Positions 43,501 through 53,394 of a DNA stretch of 64,000 nucleotides are shown here, piece after piece; the first letter of the stretch is position 1, and every line of letters begins with the position of its first letter. The notes under the pieces were generated by a model. The model was not told where the DNA came from. It saw nothing but the letters and a program-made list of their open reading frames with translations, and searched no databases. The position numbers and the translations under genes are program-made. Location: positions 7,515,704-7,579,703 of the forward strand of contig NC_088304.1 of NCBI RefSeq assembly GCF_032854445.1, read 5' to 3'. Source of the stretch: Liolophura sinensis. Lineage: Eukaryota > Mollusca > Polyplacophora > Chitonida > Chitonidae.

Positions 43501-43534
43501 GTAAGATCAAAGTGTTTTACCTGGTCGAGCCCAT
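34212..43534 (-). CDS. Pif/BMSP-like secreted shell-matrix protein
   Basis: Minus-strand exons: 43521-43534, 40271-40332, about 38720-39717, about 38714-38508, 38322-38095, about 37304-37159, 36800-36394, 35777-35675, 34976-34897 and 34553-34212. Order: signal peptide; Tyr/Pro/Gly-rich region with 24-bp repeats; three Cys-rich chitin-binding-type modules; an LG (laminin-G-type) domain over three exons; a Tyr/Pro-rich tail. Three such Cys modules followed by an LG domain is the layout of Pif-type nacre and shell proteins, which act in the extracellular chitin framework; there is no von Willebrand A domain here. Unresolved: the exon 3/4 and exon 6/7 joins do not close in frame. The alternative, a cuticle or mucus peritrophin-like protein, is less likely because of the LG domain. 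Confidence 0.85.
34897..34976 (-). CDS. Pif-like exon 9: LG domain
   Basis: Acceptor CGGTCTGTTTAG, donor GATGAC|GTAAGT; phase 1 in, phase 0 out. Encodes GDIAISQCALSIGGVKGATY followed by FYGLLDD. The SxCxLxIG...F.GLLDD pattern is the end of a laminin-G fold. Confidence 0.88.
35675..35777 (-). CDS. Pif-like exon 8: LG domain
   Basis: Acceptor GTCTCTGTTTCAG, donor TCTACG|GTATGT; phase 0 in, phase 1 out. Encodes PGELKHVTYHYDGKYLTLTV, then NSQSSKQTKYVAVYG. H.v.YhYDGkyLtLtVn is a typical LG beta-strand pair. Confidence 0.9.
36394..36800 (-). CDS. Pif-like exon 7: main part of the LG domain
   Basis: Acceptor CTTGCACACACAG, donor AAATATGCA|GTGAGT; needs phase 1 in, gives phase 0. Encodes CHPEVFIDFKYGIRDVSGNF, then an ~80-residue stretch including FAGEFYNGQLILWRFANAPL and PLKISFSFVEKAHQKGGYGG, and ends NKYYKPVTVTVKYA. 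The alternation of strand-like segments and the following exons fit an LG domain as in Pif. The open frame extends upstream to an ATG at about 36876, but the splice signals make that an intron shadow. Confidence 0.88.
37159..37304 (-). CDS. Pif-like exon 6: third Cys-rich module
   Basis: Acceptor GTGTTTGTTGCAG, phase 1 in. Encodes CRLFYSHDPYKYREYVNGKY, then ILRPCAPGTKFVQKDCGCTK and TYEVTPKK. The CAPGTxFxxxxCGC motif matches modules I know from Pif-type proteins. The best donor is a GC donor, AAAAAG|GCAAGT, at 37158, but it leaves phase 0 where the next exon needs phase 1. Confidence 0.78.
37386..37530. repeat. 24-bp tandem repeat in Pif-like intron 5
   Basis: Six copies of TGGTTGGTGGGATAGAAGGG followed by TACC with single-base changes. 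Confidence 0.9.
37810..37922 (-). mobile_element. SINE family A, 3' half
   Basis: Plus strand: ACTCAAGAGTATTTCACTTA, TACGACGGAGGCCAGCAATT and CACGACCATCCGCAGGTTGC, ending CTTCCCACGTA. The head is absent. In intron 5 of the Pif-like gene. Confidence 0.8.
38095..38322 (-). CDS. Pif-like exon 5: second Cys-rich (chitin-binding-type) module
   Basis: Acceptor CTTATTCCCCAG, donor GAAC|GTACGT; phase 1 at both ends, 228 bp. Encodes DYCLSTKAGATAPVYGNCAA, then YHVCDASRRTEAIYCCAYGY and CVRDPACRDSCAPKK. Cysteine spacing and aromatic residues are like type-2 chitin-binding (peritrophin-A) domains, with extra cysteines (YCC and ACRDSC). Confidence 0.85.
38508..38714 (-). CDS. Pif-like exon 4: first Cys-rich (chitin-binding-type) module
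   Basis: Donor GAATACG|GTAGGT, phase 1. Encodes CDNCRFKNGVGYNPYPKSCR, then DYVTCQRYDGYKLIPTKMRC and PYNLFWSQKLLTCVRPGDTK. This is a good peritrophin-A pattern (C..C...G.YNPYP.SCR.YV.C......RC....FW....TC). The 5' end is uncertain: AG at 38716-38715 would need phase 1 and AG at 38703-38702 phase 2 from exon 3. Confidence 0.85.
38720..39717 (-). CDS. Pif-like exon 3: Tyr/Pro-rich repetitive region
   Basis: Acceptor ATATTTGTTGCAG joins exon 2 in phase 1 (GGT Gly codon). Encodes GWGSSSGSSGHDYRYRESYR, a basic/Arg-rich part with RDRAFRNPSWMFFGQSPYDG, then YSGPYPRPD/GPDPYPRP repeats (about 39150-39480) and about ten PKPYPPVD units (about 38765-39050). Near 38782 one A is missing from a CCAAAACC block, which shifts the frame for the last units. 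The 3' end is therefore not certain. Such Tyr/Pro/Gly repeats are common in secreted structural proteins. Confidence 0.78.
38765..39055. repeat. coding 24-bp minisatellite (PKPYPPVD)
   Basis: Tandem 24-bp units, plus strand CTGGAGGATACGGTTTTGGG followed by TCAA, encoding an octapeptide on the minus strand. Synonymous and Val/Asn differences exist, and one 1-bp indel. Confidence 0.93.
39828..40055. repeat. 39-bp tandem repeat in Pif-like intron 2
   Basis: Six copies of ATGCTAGTATTTGTTATTCA followed by AACAACTATCTCAATATTC. The 39-bp period leaves an open plus-strand frame of no significance. Confidence 0.92.
40271..40332 (-). CDS. Pif-like exon 2: signal peptide core
   Basis: Acceptor CGCCTTTCAG, donor TATTAG|GTAAGT; phase 2 in, phase 1 out. 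Encodes RLVGIFVATAFVCSVLPTYV followed by LG. This is a hydrophobic signal-peptide core with basic Arg before it, and cleavage is likely soon after. Confidence 0.85.
40333..42273. other. Pif-like intron 1 (right part), no gene
   Basis: AT-rich intron sequence. A short T-rich fragment at 41150-41200 with TTTATTTATTTTATTTTATT and ATGACGGCTGCCAG may be a relic of a family A SINE tail. Confidence 0.5.
42274..42858. mobile_element. MITE-like foldback element with ~175-bp inverted arms and TTAA ends
   Basis: Left arm from TTAAAGGTGGAGAAAACATA to about 42450; right arm from about 42693 to the reverse of TTAAAGGAGAAGAAAACATA. The arms match imperfectly throughout (e.g. GGTGGGTATTTGGGACCA in the left, its reverse TGGTCCCAAATACCCACC in the right). 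TTAA lies at 42274-42277 and 42855-42858. No transposase. It shares its terminus with 16941-17484. Confidence 0.82.
43521..43534 (-). CDS. Pif-like exon 1: start codon
   Basis: Fourteen coding bases, ATGGGCTCGACCAG, then the donor GTAAAA, joining exon 2 in phase 2 to make MGSTR before the signal core. The ATG sits in an optimal animal context, ACCGCCATGG. A TATA box about 115 bp upstream supports it. Confidence 0.8.
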
Positions 43535-43648
43535 GGCGGTGTTACAGGTGAGGAGTCCCAGTAGTTTCTATGTCTCCTCGTCAGTGCTGCAGTACCTTTT
43601 CCTACAGACTGTTGTCTGATTATGACATCTCAACACAAACCATCCTCA

Positions 43649-43655
43649 TTTTATA
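43649..43655 (-). promoter_or_regulatory. TATA box of the Pif-like gene
   Basis: Minus-strand TATAAAA, 115 bp before the ATG, which would put the start of transcription near 43620 and give a 5'UTR of about 90 bases. Confidence 0.65.
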
Positions 43656-43659
43656 GTCA

Positions 43660-45900
43660 GACACCAGCCAGGAAAAAAAATCCCCCATTTTTTCGTTCGT
43701 GTCAATTTGGTACATCAGTTTAGCACGCGCAAAAGGGCGGACTCATACAAGAGGCGCTAAGGCCAGGGACTAGATTGTCAAAAATGGGTGGGTATTTATA
43801 CGTTGTCATGGTTACTCTCGGTTTTCATGCATTTCCATGGGAGTGTTCATTCAAGCGTGCACGGAGAAGCGACTAAACAAAAGTAGACATGCGGTTTTTT
43901 TTTTGGTAATCACTCCCTGTCTTTCAAGGGCAGAGGTGTTCGATCTTAAATTAGCGCCTGGATGGAGGTTATGGCCTTTTTTCAGTCCGGTTTATTTCAT
44001 GTAATTGCACGCAAAGCGTTCATATCATAAATATATCAGGGTTAAATTTGATGACTTGGCATCTGTTTCTTGACATGCTATGATATCCTATCTAGTTACA
44101 TGTTCTTTCCAGAACGTCTGACATCTTTTTTCTTCGTTTCTATCCCACAGAAACATTGCAGGCTCGATTAGTCTGGATATAAAACTCTTCTGCGTGAATC
44201 TGATCAAAATAACGTATTGTTATGATATATAATCTGAACACATCAATGCCTTTTCATTTAGCTGTTATTTTATGTCCTCAATCAACGGACTGATTATTAC
44301 TCGAAACTTATTACTAACAAAATACACACATAATGTTTTCTTGATCCAATCTCGCCAGCTTGTACGCGATGCAAAACCATTTACACAGAAATACAATTGT
44401 TTAATTCCTTATCAAGGAACAATTTCGGCACATATACCGTGTTTCTTTGAATTATTTAAATTTATATCATTGTTTGGGGACGTGATTTGTGCATCCTGAG
44501 AAGGGAAATGCTTAAATCTCAGAACCATATATAGGTGTTTGCTGCCGTATAAGAGGTCTTTCAAATGTTCCGTCATCGAGCGGTTCTTAAAGCGTTTACA
44601 GTGTAACATTTGGAATGGCCCAATCTACATTTATGTACTTTATGCAAGAAATGTATTTTATTTCTAAAAGCATGAGAGTCCGTATGAGTTATTGCGTTAA
44701 GCTCAACGGGTGAAATATTTATATTTTCCAAAAACAGTCACTTGTAAAGTTTAGAATGAATGAATTTTTTATTTAGGAAATGTATTTTTTATTATTCAAA
44801 CTAAGTACACGTGTTCTCTTTTGTCAAGTTTTCTCATGTTATCTTTCCGCACATTAATGCAAATATATTTACTCTATCAAGGCCTTCATATACCTATAAT
44901 AACATCGACTGATTTTGCAATATGAATAGACACGCATAGGGCGGGACACAGCCGTGGTCACAAAAATAGCCGGGGAAAAAAACAATGCACCTTGCAGTAC
45001 TCCCATAAAAAGACATCGACTGAATCACGGGTTATGACATAATAGGGAGAAAAACCGCCATCACCCAAGTAAATATAGTTAACCTTGTATTTAACAAATT
45101 GGGGTAAAAAGTCATTTGTGGCGTGGAATATTTTACAGGTTTCTGAAACAAACACTATTCGGAGCGATTGTCTCAGAATGTCACAAGACACAGTTACATA
45201 AATTTAGCTTAAGGAACTAAATATTAACTACTGTAAAATAACACACCGATAACAATTCTGCGCTAGAAAAACAAATGAGTACTGAAATGGGTTATTACGA
45301 ATTCAAATTATCAATACAGTTATCAGTAATTCAACGTTTTCAGTCCTCTAAATATTTCTTTTGTTCTCAGAAACAGCAGTCTTCAGATCTGATCTATTCC
45401 ACCTTGTCGTTAGCGTGAACTTTTAAAATATTAGTAGCCTTTAAATAAATAAAACTTCCTGAATGTGCTGTTGCTTTGCACTTCCTGGTATAGCTAAGCT
45501 TACACTTCATGAGCTTTTTAGTCAAAATCTTAAAATTTCCCCAGCGATATCATATAGGTAATTACACTTTTATCGATGTTCATGCACATTTGCGTGCACT
45601 GTGTATACAGGGAATGGGTTTCCATGTCTCACACATGCAATTGAAAGTATTTAGCCCTAGAAAGTTAATTAATACTGGACCTAATCTGAACAGGGTTTTT
45701 CACACTGCCCCAGTCAGGACTAGTGATCTTTATTCAGCCGTACATGCATGTACACTTGCATGCTGCAGTCATGCTGCAAATTTTTACAGCGTCCCATCGT
45801 TGCTCGGTATTATCATGGCAGTGACTTTTTCAGTTAGGAGACTTACTTCTCTGTAAATTCACTCCAAGTGGTGGACAATGATTTTCCCGAAGAATGAAAA
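43660..45900. other. upstream intergenic, no gene recognised
   Basis: AT-rich sequence without exons or repeats I can name. Open frames of 65-115 codons show no domain, splice or composition support. Confidence 0.5.
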
Positions 45901-46002
45901 CAGACTTCAATAGTTGCAGAGATTACAATTTAGATTTTATCTTTGCGGTCTGGTTTTATGGCCAGTTGTACGAAGCAGTCGTAAAATTCGCGTGGTTTAA
46001 AT

Positions 46003-46206
46003 TCCCAAACAACGTACAATGCAGCGATGCGACAGCGTTGCAGAACGGCCTCCCTTAAACAACGTACAATGCAGCGATGCGACAGCGTTGCAGAACGGCC
46101 TCCCTTAAACAACGTACAATGCAGCGATGCGACAGCGTTGCAGAACGACCTCCCTTAAACAACGCACAATGCAGCGATGCGACAGGGTTGCAGAACGGCC
46201 TCCCTT
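46003..46206. repeat. 50-bp tandem repeat
   Basis: Four units with AAACAACGTACAATGCAGCG, ATGCGACAGCGTTGCAGAAC and GGCCTCCCTT. Copies are nearly identical, suggesting recent expansion. Confidence 0.93.
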
Positions 46207-46244
46207 GTCTCGGTTAACTTGTGTTGGGGAACATTTGCTAGATA

Positions 46245-46392
46245 TAATTTATTTATTTATTTGATTGGTGTTTTAAGCCGTACTGAAGAATATTTCACTT
46301 ATACGATAGCTGTCAGCATTATGGTGGGAGAAAAGCGGACAGAGCCCTGGGGAAACCCACGACCATCCGCAGGTTTCTGACGGACTTTGCTA
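46245..46392 (-). mobile_element. SINE family A, 3' half
   Basis: Plus strand: ATTTATTTATTTGATTGGTG, AGAATATTTCACTTATACGA and CATTATGGTGGGAGAAAAGC, ending CACGACCATCCGCAGG. The tRNA-like head is missing. Confidence 0.85.
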
Positions 46393-46624
46393 TATATAAA
46401 AGTCTCTTCAAGATGGTATGAGACGAAAGGGAAAAGATCTGACGTATATATTAGCAGCTTTCATAATTCGTCTTGAAGATAAGAGCACACAACAGTTTTA
46501 CACCCATATTGTTTTAAGTTCAAACACAGTCCCTGCTGGAGGTAACTGGTTATGTGTGATGGTTTACCTTTGTTATTCTTTCTACCCCCCCCCCCCACTC
46601 CCACCCCCAAGAGTCACGTACCAG

Positions 46625-46807
46625 CAGAAAATGTGGCGCTCTCACCGCTGCCAATGAGACTTTGACCAGAGAGATTGCGTGTTCGAATCCACCTTTCTTT
46701 CAAGGTTATTTTCTCCTGCTCCTGTTTCTCTGTACCCATAAACCTGACCATCATCACAGAAGTTAAATATTCATGAGTATGGCGGTAAACCCAATGAAAG
46801 AAATGTA
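46625..46807 (+). mobile_element. tRNA-derived SINE, family D
   Basis: Head AATGTGGCGCTCTCACCGCT with B box GTGTTCGAATCC, body CTCTGTACCCATAAACCTGA, and tail AGAAGTTAAATATTCATGAG followed by TATGGCGGTAAACCCAATGA. The tail resembles families A and B but the body differs. CCCATAAACCTGATCG at about 464-479 may be another piece. Confidence 0.65.
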
Positions 46808-46989
46808 AGTCGGCACAGAATGCTGTCAATCAGGCAAACTGAAATATCTGAGATGTGCTTCATTCTTCTCAGCTTAGCTTTCAGAAATACAGATCTGTAC
46901 TCGTCCATTCACTAACCTAGAAATCGATTTGTGTGACGATTTCAGACACCGTCACACGTTATTATTGCAAAAACTAGTGTGTCATTTTT

Positions 46990-47500
46990 ATTCTATCAAA
47001 CGCCTTCACACCTTCAAATTTCTTAAGTGTTTCAATGAGTATAATTCTTGTAAGTAAATATGGACAGAGCGTCCAGAGTCTCTGGCGCTCTGCTTCATGA
47101 CTGTTTATAATTCCACTTAACCTGGGGATAGGAGCTGTATATTCATCGTGTTGAATCAGAGTGCCACGCTGGATACATGAACAGTTGCCATGAAAGCACA
47201 GCTGAGATACATGTTTTGTTATCGAAAACTTATATTCTAGCATGGTACACCATTTGAATACGGATTTCAATCAGTCGCCTAGAGCATACCTTGCGTCTTT
47301 CCAACACCATTGACAACTGCTGACTGCTTCTCTTTGCATGATCCCGTCTTATTTTCGTACTTTATACACTTTCCTAGTTCTTAGGTGATTTGTGTTAGAC
47401 GTCGTTTTGGGAATTGTCCTTGCGATTATTGACCTGAAACGTCGTTCTTGGTTGTCGGCTGGTATACGAATGTCTGTTTCGACGCACAGATTTTTAAGAG
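46990..47500 (+). repeat. dispersed repeat (DR), copy 5
   Basis: Longest colinear match to copy 1: AAATTTCTTAAGTGTTTCAA, AATATGGACAGAGCGTCCAG, GAATCAGAGTGCCACGCTGG, GGTGATTTGTGTTAGACGTC and GATTATTGACCTGAAACGTC, ending GGTATACGAATGTCTGTTTC. Confidence 0.78.
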
Positions 47501-47795
47501 AGCTTTGGAAATGGTATTGTTGTTGGGGATTTCTGTTTTGTTCTTGATCGCCGGTGCTTTTTTGAAATGACCATGAGTCGATGCTTGTGATTGCATATGC
47601 ATCTGTCAGTTTTAGTATTATTAAAGAAACATTAAAAGTGGTGTAATTTGGCGTCTTTAGACCAGAATTCTGTTGGTGGACTAAGTACCCCCCGAGGCCT
47701 GGTCCTTTTGCATTATTTTAATGTGATTATATGTTAAATGCGATTACAACACACAGCATTTTGAATAATTCCAGACCAGTGACGTTTGCCAGCAA

Positions 47796-48465
47796 TCACA
47801 CTGCCATCGCTGCTCTGGTTTTACTGTCTGTGCTGTGTGTCTATCACACTGCCATCGCTGCTCTGGTTTTACTCCCTATGCTGTGTGTCTATCACACTGC
47901 CATCGTTGCTCTGGTTTTACTCCCTATGCTGTACGTCTATCACACTGCCATCGCTGCTCTGGTTTTACTCCCTATGCTGTGTGTCTGTCACACTGCCATC
48001 GCAGCTCTGGTTTTACTCCCTATGCTGTACGTCTATCACACTGTCGTCGCTGCTCTGGTTTTATTGTCTGTGCTGTACGTCTATCACACTGCCATCGCTG
48101 CTCTGGTTTTACTGTCTGTGCTGTGTGTCTATCACACTGCCATCGTTGCTCTGGTTTTACTGTCTGTGCTGTGTGTCTATCACACTGCCATCGCTGCTCT
48201 GGTTTTACTCTCTATGCTGTAGCCGTATTTCACCAGTTACGTGTGACCATTTGCCAGCTATCACACCCGTTGCTGCTGTGGTTTGACTCTCTATGCTGTA
48301 GCCGTATTTCACCAGTTACGTGTGACCATTTGCCAGCTATCACACCCGTTGCTGCTCAGTTTTTACTCTCTATGCCGTAGCCGTATTTCACCAGTTACGT
48401 GTGACCATTTGCCAGCTATCACACTGCCATCGTTGCTCTGGTTTTACTGTGTATGCTGTGCGTCT
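47796..48465. repeat. 48-bp minisatellite passing into a ~68-bp composite repeat
   Basis: About nine 48-bp units with ATCACACTGCCATCGCTGCT, CTGGTTTTACTCCCTATGCT and GTGTGTCT. These are followed by three longer units that add GTAGCCGTATTTCACCAGTT and ACGTGTGACCATTTGCCAGC. All plus frames are open but peptides are periodic. Confidence 0.93.
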
Positions 48466-49214
48466 TTAATTATATTCTGTTCAAAGTTTCTTAAATTTTG
48501 CCAAACATACCAACCATTATTTTCAAGTAACGGTCAAAGCGCGGGAGACCTATGGCTCTATGCTTTGTAAGTAATTGTTTAATACTGCTACTGCTTGATC
48601 TTAAACAAAAAATTCCTTGTGACAGAATGCATTTATCACATTTTTTCTCAGATATATTTCGAGAAACATGGTTTCAGAAAATGAAATCACCGATGATAGA
48701 GCAAGTATTTCCTTCTTTTCGTTGAAGAAGAGGCGAGAACATAGGACCGTGACAGACGGTATACCTTTATTACTGAAGTGGGCGATTCTTGATTATATTT
48801 ATTTATGTCAGGGTCGTTATGTTACAGTGATTGTATTTACAAAGTAAGATATTACTGCTCAGTCAAAGGTAATAATATGTGGATCAGTGCAGACTTGAAG
48901 ACCGATCTTCAGAGTAAAAACCCTAAATAGTGTTAGAGAAAGGGCCTAAAATAAGACACCAAATGAAACACCGTTGTGTAGACGGTTGTGTAGACGCTGG
49001 AGTTATTGTATCAAATAGTGATTCGAATTTGTGTGGACATCCGGTTCTTAACTGCTTGTTGTTTAACGCCATACTCTGCAATTGTTCATTTGTAATGAAT
49101 GATTTTGCCTTAATGGCAATACTGCTGTCACAGTGAGAGAGTCCACAAATACCCTGTCCTCGAGTGTTATGGAGCTTGAAACACAAGCACTCGTTCACAA
49201 CCTGCTTCCCCGAT

Positions 49215-49440
49215 TCTAATCATGAATTAAACAATATCAATATCAAACAATATCAATATCAAACAATATCAATATCAAACAATATCAATATCAGCACTCA
49301 ATGCTCAATATCAATATCAAACAATATCAATATCAATACTCAATATCAATATCAAACAATATCAATACTCAATATTCTATATCAAACAATATCAATACTC
49401 AATATCATTGCTCAATATCAATATCAAATGTTTAATATTA
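49215..49440. repeat. AATATC-type simple repeat
   Basis: Irregular tandem ATCAATATC and AAACAATATCAATATC units, some with ACTCAATATC. Period varies between 6 and 15 bases. Confidence 0.9.
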
Positions 49441-49498
49441 TACAGGTAAAAATCGGTTATTCTCGTCGTTTCCTTTTGATTAACACTATTAAGTGGAA

Positions 49499-49632
49499 CG
49501 GAGGCCTCCTTGGCAGAGGGTGTTAGCGTGCCAGCGCGGCACAATGCAATGGCCCAGAACCTCTCACCCATGCGGTTGTTTAAGTCCAGCTCATGCTGGC
49601 TTCCTCTCCTGCCGTACGTGGGAAGGTCCTAG
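49499..49632 (+). mobile_element. SINE family A, 5' half
   Basis: GGAGGCCTCCTTGGCAGAGG head, AACCTCTCACCCATGCGGTT, TCCAGCTCATGCTGGCTTCC and GCCGTACGTGGGAAGGTCC; truncated before the CATAATGCTGGCC part. The AATATC repeat lies just before it. Confidence 0.8.
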
Positions 49633-49734
49633 GCTTCACACCCTTTTCCTCGATGAAACCACCATTATCTTGTATCAATATATACACAATTTGTATGTCA
49701 GATTTTTGTTAGCTTTATAAATAAGTACAATGCA

Positions 49735-52700
49735 CAACTGTACCAAAGGGCTATGACGTGGCGTACTGTATTGGTGTATATATTGTTAAAAAACACTACT
49801 TCGCCAAGTATTCAGTCAGTCTATATACTGATCAGCCGAGAATGAGATTTAAGAGCAGGAATCTATACTGACGTCATTTACACTTACATTCGCTACTCAA
49901 TTATGCCACTTCTGCATAAAAAAACACCGCAATGTTTTTAACAGTTTCTCGAAGACAAACGAGACTGACGGGCCTAATTACTGTTCAACCGGCGATTAAT
50001 ATGACATTAGAGGTCTTTTATCATGCAGCCCAGCTCTATAAATCAAGTTTTGGTATGAAAATTTATTCGCAATAATCGATCTCTAACAATCGATGTCCCA
50101 TTATGAGGTGTTTCTGTCCAATAAAAACAACTTTGTTGTTTTTTGTTTGTTTTATTTTATCTGAAGGCATGATCGGGCTAACCGGTAACAATGTGCAAAA
50201 ATGTCGGTAAAACTAGTTACAGAGTTACACTCAGAGGCGTACGACAATTTTCTGACGTCTGTGTTCAGAGGCTATAGTTTTTATTCCTTCTCAAGCGCCT
50301 TTCTGTCTTCATCATAGTGGCTGAAAAAGGACGTAAAAAATCACATGGTTTCCCATGCGCTACTGTTAATAAAACACACTAGAAGGACATCCCGCTAACG
50401 AAGTGTTTGATCGGAAAACAATTTTTGTGCTTATCTGTAGATCGTCCGATATTACTAATATTGCTTTTGTCCCAGCGTTCCAAAGCGGATGGAGTTGACC
50501 TTCATTCGTTACGTCACGAGAAAAAGTCTTGTATAAGTTTTTGCAAATAAGCGGCGGACAGCGGATCCAAATTGGCAAATTTGACATTGGAAGCAAACCT
50601 TTTTCTTTACTGCACACACGATGCTTTATTACACTTTTTTGCCATGTGCGCTGAAAACCTCACATTAAGTAGAATTGGATTTTGCAGTTATTGTTTTCTG
50701 GGTTGCACTAATCTCAAGGACAAAGATCATATCATCATATCAGCATGAAGTATGAATGTCTGACAAAACTCCACGCAAAACTGTTGAAGAAAATGTTTGG
50801 ATTTATTTTAGAATTGTTATTAACTGAGTAAAATGTATTTTAATTATTAGTTTATATGGTGGCTCATAGGAGTAAATGACGTCAGGATCGGTTTTCTTTC
50901 CTCAAAGTACTTTGCAATGAGGATCGGCCTAACAACGCATTTATAATTGCTGCTTTATGTAGTTTTGAATAAATATATTTACATGACAGAAAAGTGCTAT
51001 GCACTGGCACCTATTGTGTCTAATGTATATGTCTACATAGAATGCAATTTTTCTCATGCGTTTTGCTCGGCTCAAAATAATCTTTAAAATAAATCCAACC
51101 ACCTGGATATTTTTCATGGACTTTTTATTTTATGAGAGTTACTTAGCGTAGGCGGTTTTGCAGTACAAATGTTCCTGTCACATTTAAGGAAATAATGGGG
51201 TTTTTTAATAACATTTTTTCTGCAACGTCGGTTTTGTATTTTCTGCATTCATGCAACCATGGCAGCAATTGTCGTAAGGTTGTGAATTTTGATTATTTTT
51301 CAAAGATTTTGTTTTTCCAGATCACATGATATAGTGTCACGAAGTTATATATACCTGTTTTTCCAAACTGATAATGTGCTAAAATTACATAGGTTTATGT
51401 AGGTTTGCTTGTTATACATGTATATACAAGTCTCCCATGGAAGGGCAAATCATCTACAGTGTAATTTGACAAAAAATATGGACTCATTTGTTTCCAAACA
51501 TAATCTTATTTCTAATTTAGTGACTGTGTTTTAATTCAATTTTTTTTCTACTCAGCCCAAAATCCAGAATAGTTAATATATTTGTACAATATATCCACTC
51601 ATCGGTTTTGAGTTATTTATTTCATTAAGGTTTATCGTCATTCCAAGATCATTTCACTTAGGAATGGTTGCAAGATTCATCAGTGAAGGAAAGATAAGTA
51701 ATCGTTGTAACCACTGACTTTGGTGCGTTACTGACAATTTTCCTAAATCAGACGCACGCCTTTTTCTGAGCCAAAGGCCTAATCAAAAAGTGTATGTATA
51801 CATGTGAATGGCATTGATTTCAATCGAAAGCAAGCCAGCGCGAATAGGCCGGGAAGTTTACCGCCAAGGCCCAGTAAAAACATGGATGTTTCTTTCCACC
51901 GATTCTCCTTCATACGGTTTAAAAGCTTGTATTAGTCAATTAACACCAACCTTTCTCCGACATGCATAAATTTAATGTTGATTTCTGAATAAATTGCTAC
52001 AATGTTCTTTATTGACCCGTGGTTCTCCAGGCAAAGGCGTCAACAATTGAGCTAAACGTCTATTGCAATTTTTCTAGCAGGCTTAGATAGTCAATAACAC
52101 CTCAGTTGGCATATCTAAGATAGAGCAAATCGTCTCTAAGGCGAAATAGCTCCTTCAGAGCTTCCGGGGCCTTGGCGGCCCCTGGACCCTCGCCTTTTTT
52201 GGCTGGGACTCTTGATCCCCCCCCCCCCCCCCACTTTGAAATTGCTTCCCACGCCCCTGACACTGTGTATCTAATTGGGTTAAGGTAGACATCGGTAAAA
52301 AGCTTCACTTTACATAACAAGAGAACAGATTTACAACATATTTCCGGGAAAGCTGCCTTTCAACAACCTCATTATGTATATTCTACTCCTCATATCTTGC
52401 ATCTCTATGCTTTTTCCGGAATCGTGAATATTTGATAAAAATTTTAATTACTCTTGAATTCCAAAAATGTGATAGAGACAAGTCTGACGTGACGTATTAA
52501 ACAATTAATGAAATGCACATTTTTTGCACCTGTTTTGTACGTATTTTGTTTTCATTTTGTTATGGAACAAATTTAAGAGTTATAATGATTTGGTTAACCG
52601 TTGGTCTTGCCACAGTGTATTAAATTGGCTGAAAACCATTGCTGCGCATTGGAGTTTTGAAGTTCGTCTGTTCCCTGGCGAAAGGTGGCCGTTTTCTTCG

Positions 52701-53300
52701 CGTTTTCTCGCCCATATTCTGGTAAACAACTGACTGTATGATATAATATGGATACATTTTATATAGCATTCCAATGTGGCTTTACATTTGTCTAACTTTA
52801 TTTAGTGTACGATATGCTCTACCCAGAGGCAGGTGTTTCGATCATGTTATACAACGCACTCCATTACACGTGTAACATGGGCATCGTACAATGGAGAACT
52901 CGGAAGATCCCTTCCAGTCTTCAACAATGCTATCAAAATCTCACATTTGGTGAAGCATTTATTTCTTGAAATAAGTGACCTAGGTTATCCAAAGGAATTA
53001 GTAAAGACGAATTTGACTAACATGAGACTCTGTACGCCAAGAACAAGTCGGCCTATAACCAATGAACTCTTGGCATGTTTTCACGTACTTTGGTGCCGAC
53101 CCGTTTAGGCCGGTGTAATAGCCTATTCCACATTGGTACAGTTCAGCTGAGAATAATTTATATGAATAATTTATATGAGAATAATTTACAAAGAGATAAG
53201 TAATATGGGAAACAGAGGAAAATGAACTTTAGAACGAAACAGCAAAGAGACAGCAAAAGTTATGCACACCGACTGAAAAAATAAAACAAAAACACCCGAA
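49735..53300. other. intergenic, no gene recognised
   Basis: AT-rich, unique-looking. A poly-C run lies at about 52209-52222. Small open frames (up to about 90 codons) lack support. Confidence 0.5.
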
Positions 53301-53330
53301 GCACTCACTCACTCACTCACTCACTCCTGG
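53301..53330. repeat. CACT microsatellite
   Basis: GCACTCACTCACTCACTCAC run. It resembles the end of SINE family B and may be all that is left of one. Confidence 0.8.
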
Positions 53331-53394
53331 ACAAGTGAGTCTAAGACAGCCATTGAAACATGCACAGTATAAAAATGTAATAGTCGAGTGTTTG

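Noticed and set aside
47731-48570. Hydrophobic frames of 163-181 codons resembling membrane proteins
   Set aside because: Three overlapping frames all open because of the 48-bp period; hydrophobicity is a by-product of T-rich repeats.
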